A stretch of 13,169 bases of DNA from Acidobacteriota bacterium. Lineage in GTDB: Bacteria; Acidobacteriota; Terriglobia; Terriglobales; SCQP01. The DNA is taken from contig JAKATS010000137.1 of NCBI GenBank assembly GCA_021818645.1, positions 1 through 13,169 on the forward strand, in the 5' to 3' direction. Position numbers and translations under genes: made by a program. Below the pieces are notes generated by a model. That model made no database searches. It worked only from the letters and a program-made list of their open reading frames with translations, and was not told where the DNA came from. Below, piece by piece: positions 12,776-13,169 of this stretch. The stretch's first letter is position 1, and each line of letters starts with the position of its first letter.

Positions 12776-13169
12776 ATGCGCTATCTGCCCAAGTCTGAAC
12801 CTATCCGCCAGGCCATGCTGGCCGAACTCGGCCTCGCTTCGGCGGATGACCTTTTCGCTCATATTCCCCAGGCCTGCCGGCTGCAGCGTCCGCTGCGGCT
12901 GGCGGCCGGAATGTCCGAACCGGAAATTCTCGATTTTTTCCGCGCCGCCGCCCGCGACACCGCCCCCGGCCACGCTTCGTTTCTGGGGGCCGGCGCTTAT
13001 CACCACCACCGGCCGGTGCTGATTGATGCGCTGATTTCGCGCGGCGAATGGTTCACCGCCTATACCCCCTATCAGCCGGAAATCAGCCAGGGCACCTTGC
13101 AGGCGATCTTCGAATTCCAGACCATGATCTGCCAGTTGACCGGCATGGATGTGGCCAACGCTTCCATGT
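12776..13169 (+). CDS. gcvPA: Glycine dehydrogenase (decarboxylating) subunit 1, 3'-truncated
   Basis: The first 131 codons of the P-protein alpha half run to the right edge of the window. The translation begins [15 protein letters not shown] and contains [11 protein letters not shown], then [16 protein letters not shown] and [15 protein letters not shown]. These are hallmark segments of the N-terminal subunit of the two-subunit (split) P-protein. With its partner GcvPB, expected just downstream, it decarboxylates glycine with pyridoxal phosphate and passes the aminomethyl group to the H-protein. The PLP lysine belongs to the other subunit. The gene starts 45 bases after gcvH, and no clear ribosome binding site precedes the ATG. 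Confidence 0.93.
   Translation, partial: MRYLPKSEPIRQAMLAELGLASADDLFAHIPQACRLQRPLRLAAGMSEPEILDFFRAAARDTAPGHASFLGAGAYHHHRPVLIDALISRGEWFTAYTPYQPEISQGTLQAIFEFQTMICQLTGMDVANASM

Noticed and set aside
1..13169. CRISPR array, insertion sequence, tRNA or rRNA genes
   Set aside because: I saw no regularly spaced identical repeats, transposase motifs with terminal inverted repeats, or tRNA/rRNA signatures on either strand.

Overview
The window is a GC-rich stretch (roughly 60 percent or more by eye) from a Gram-negative bacterium. This is shown by a predicted outer-membrane beta-barrel ending in Phe, a Tat substrate and several exported c-type cytochromes. The gene content (fused ADP-forming acyl-CoA synthetase, an alternative complex III-like operon, gcvT-gcvH-gcvPA with a split P-protein) and the repeat-bearing spacers would suit Acidobacteriota. 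That assignment is a guess from gene content, and no rRNA or other taxonomic marker is present.

Layout. Positions 1-194 hold the end of a small two-helix membrane protein gene on the plus strand. It converges, across a hairpin-rich spacer (195-395), on a minus-strand gene (396-2576) for a fused acetate/acyl-CoA ligase (ADP-forming). Positions 2577-3203 are a 627-base divergent intergenic region with no convincing gene. It contains an imperfect direct duplication, two perfect hairpins and helix-spaced CATG repeats.

The core is a plus-strand cluster at 3204-11023. It runs: a single-haem cytochrome fused to a beta-barrel (Cyc2-like), a pentahaem cytochrome c (ActA-like), a Tat-exported molybdopterin-oxidoreductase-fold protein (ActB1-like), a multi-cluster ferredoxin (ActB2-like), an NrfD/PsrC-family quinone-site membrane protein (ActC-like), a DUF3341 protein (ActD-like) and a membrane-anchored dihaem cytochrome c. 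From 4664 to 11023 the genes are tightly packed, with gaps of 38, 11, -4, 2 and 16 bases. They encode most parts of an alternative complex III (quinol:cytochrome c oxidoreductase), but with the ActB halves unfused, no second NrfD protein (ActF) in view, and a dihaem in place of the usual monohaem ActE.

After a 213-base spacer the glycine cleavage operon starts: gcvT (11237-12331), gcvH (12344-12730), and gcvPA from 12776, cut by the window edge.

How the parts may work together (inference): the Cyc2-like porin-cytochrome would move electrons across the outer membrane, the pentahaem and dihaem cytochromes would carry them in the periplasm, and the ActB1/B2/C/D module would exchange them with the quinone pool. 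Direction is not decidable from sequence. It could serve oxidation of an extracellular donor such as Fe(II), or disposal of electrons to an extracellular acceptor. This porin-cytochrome plus variant alternative complex III arrangement is the most interesting feature of the window.
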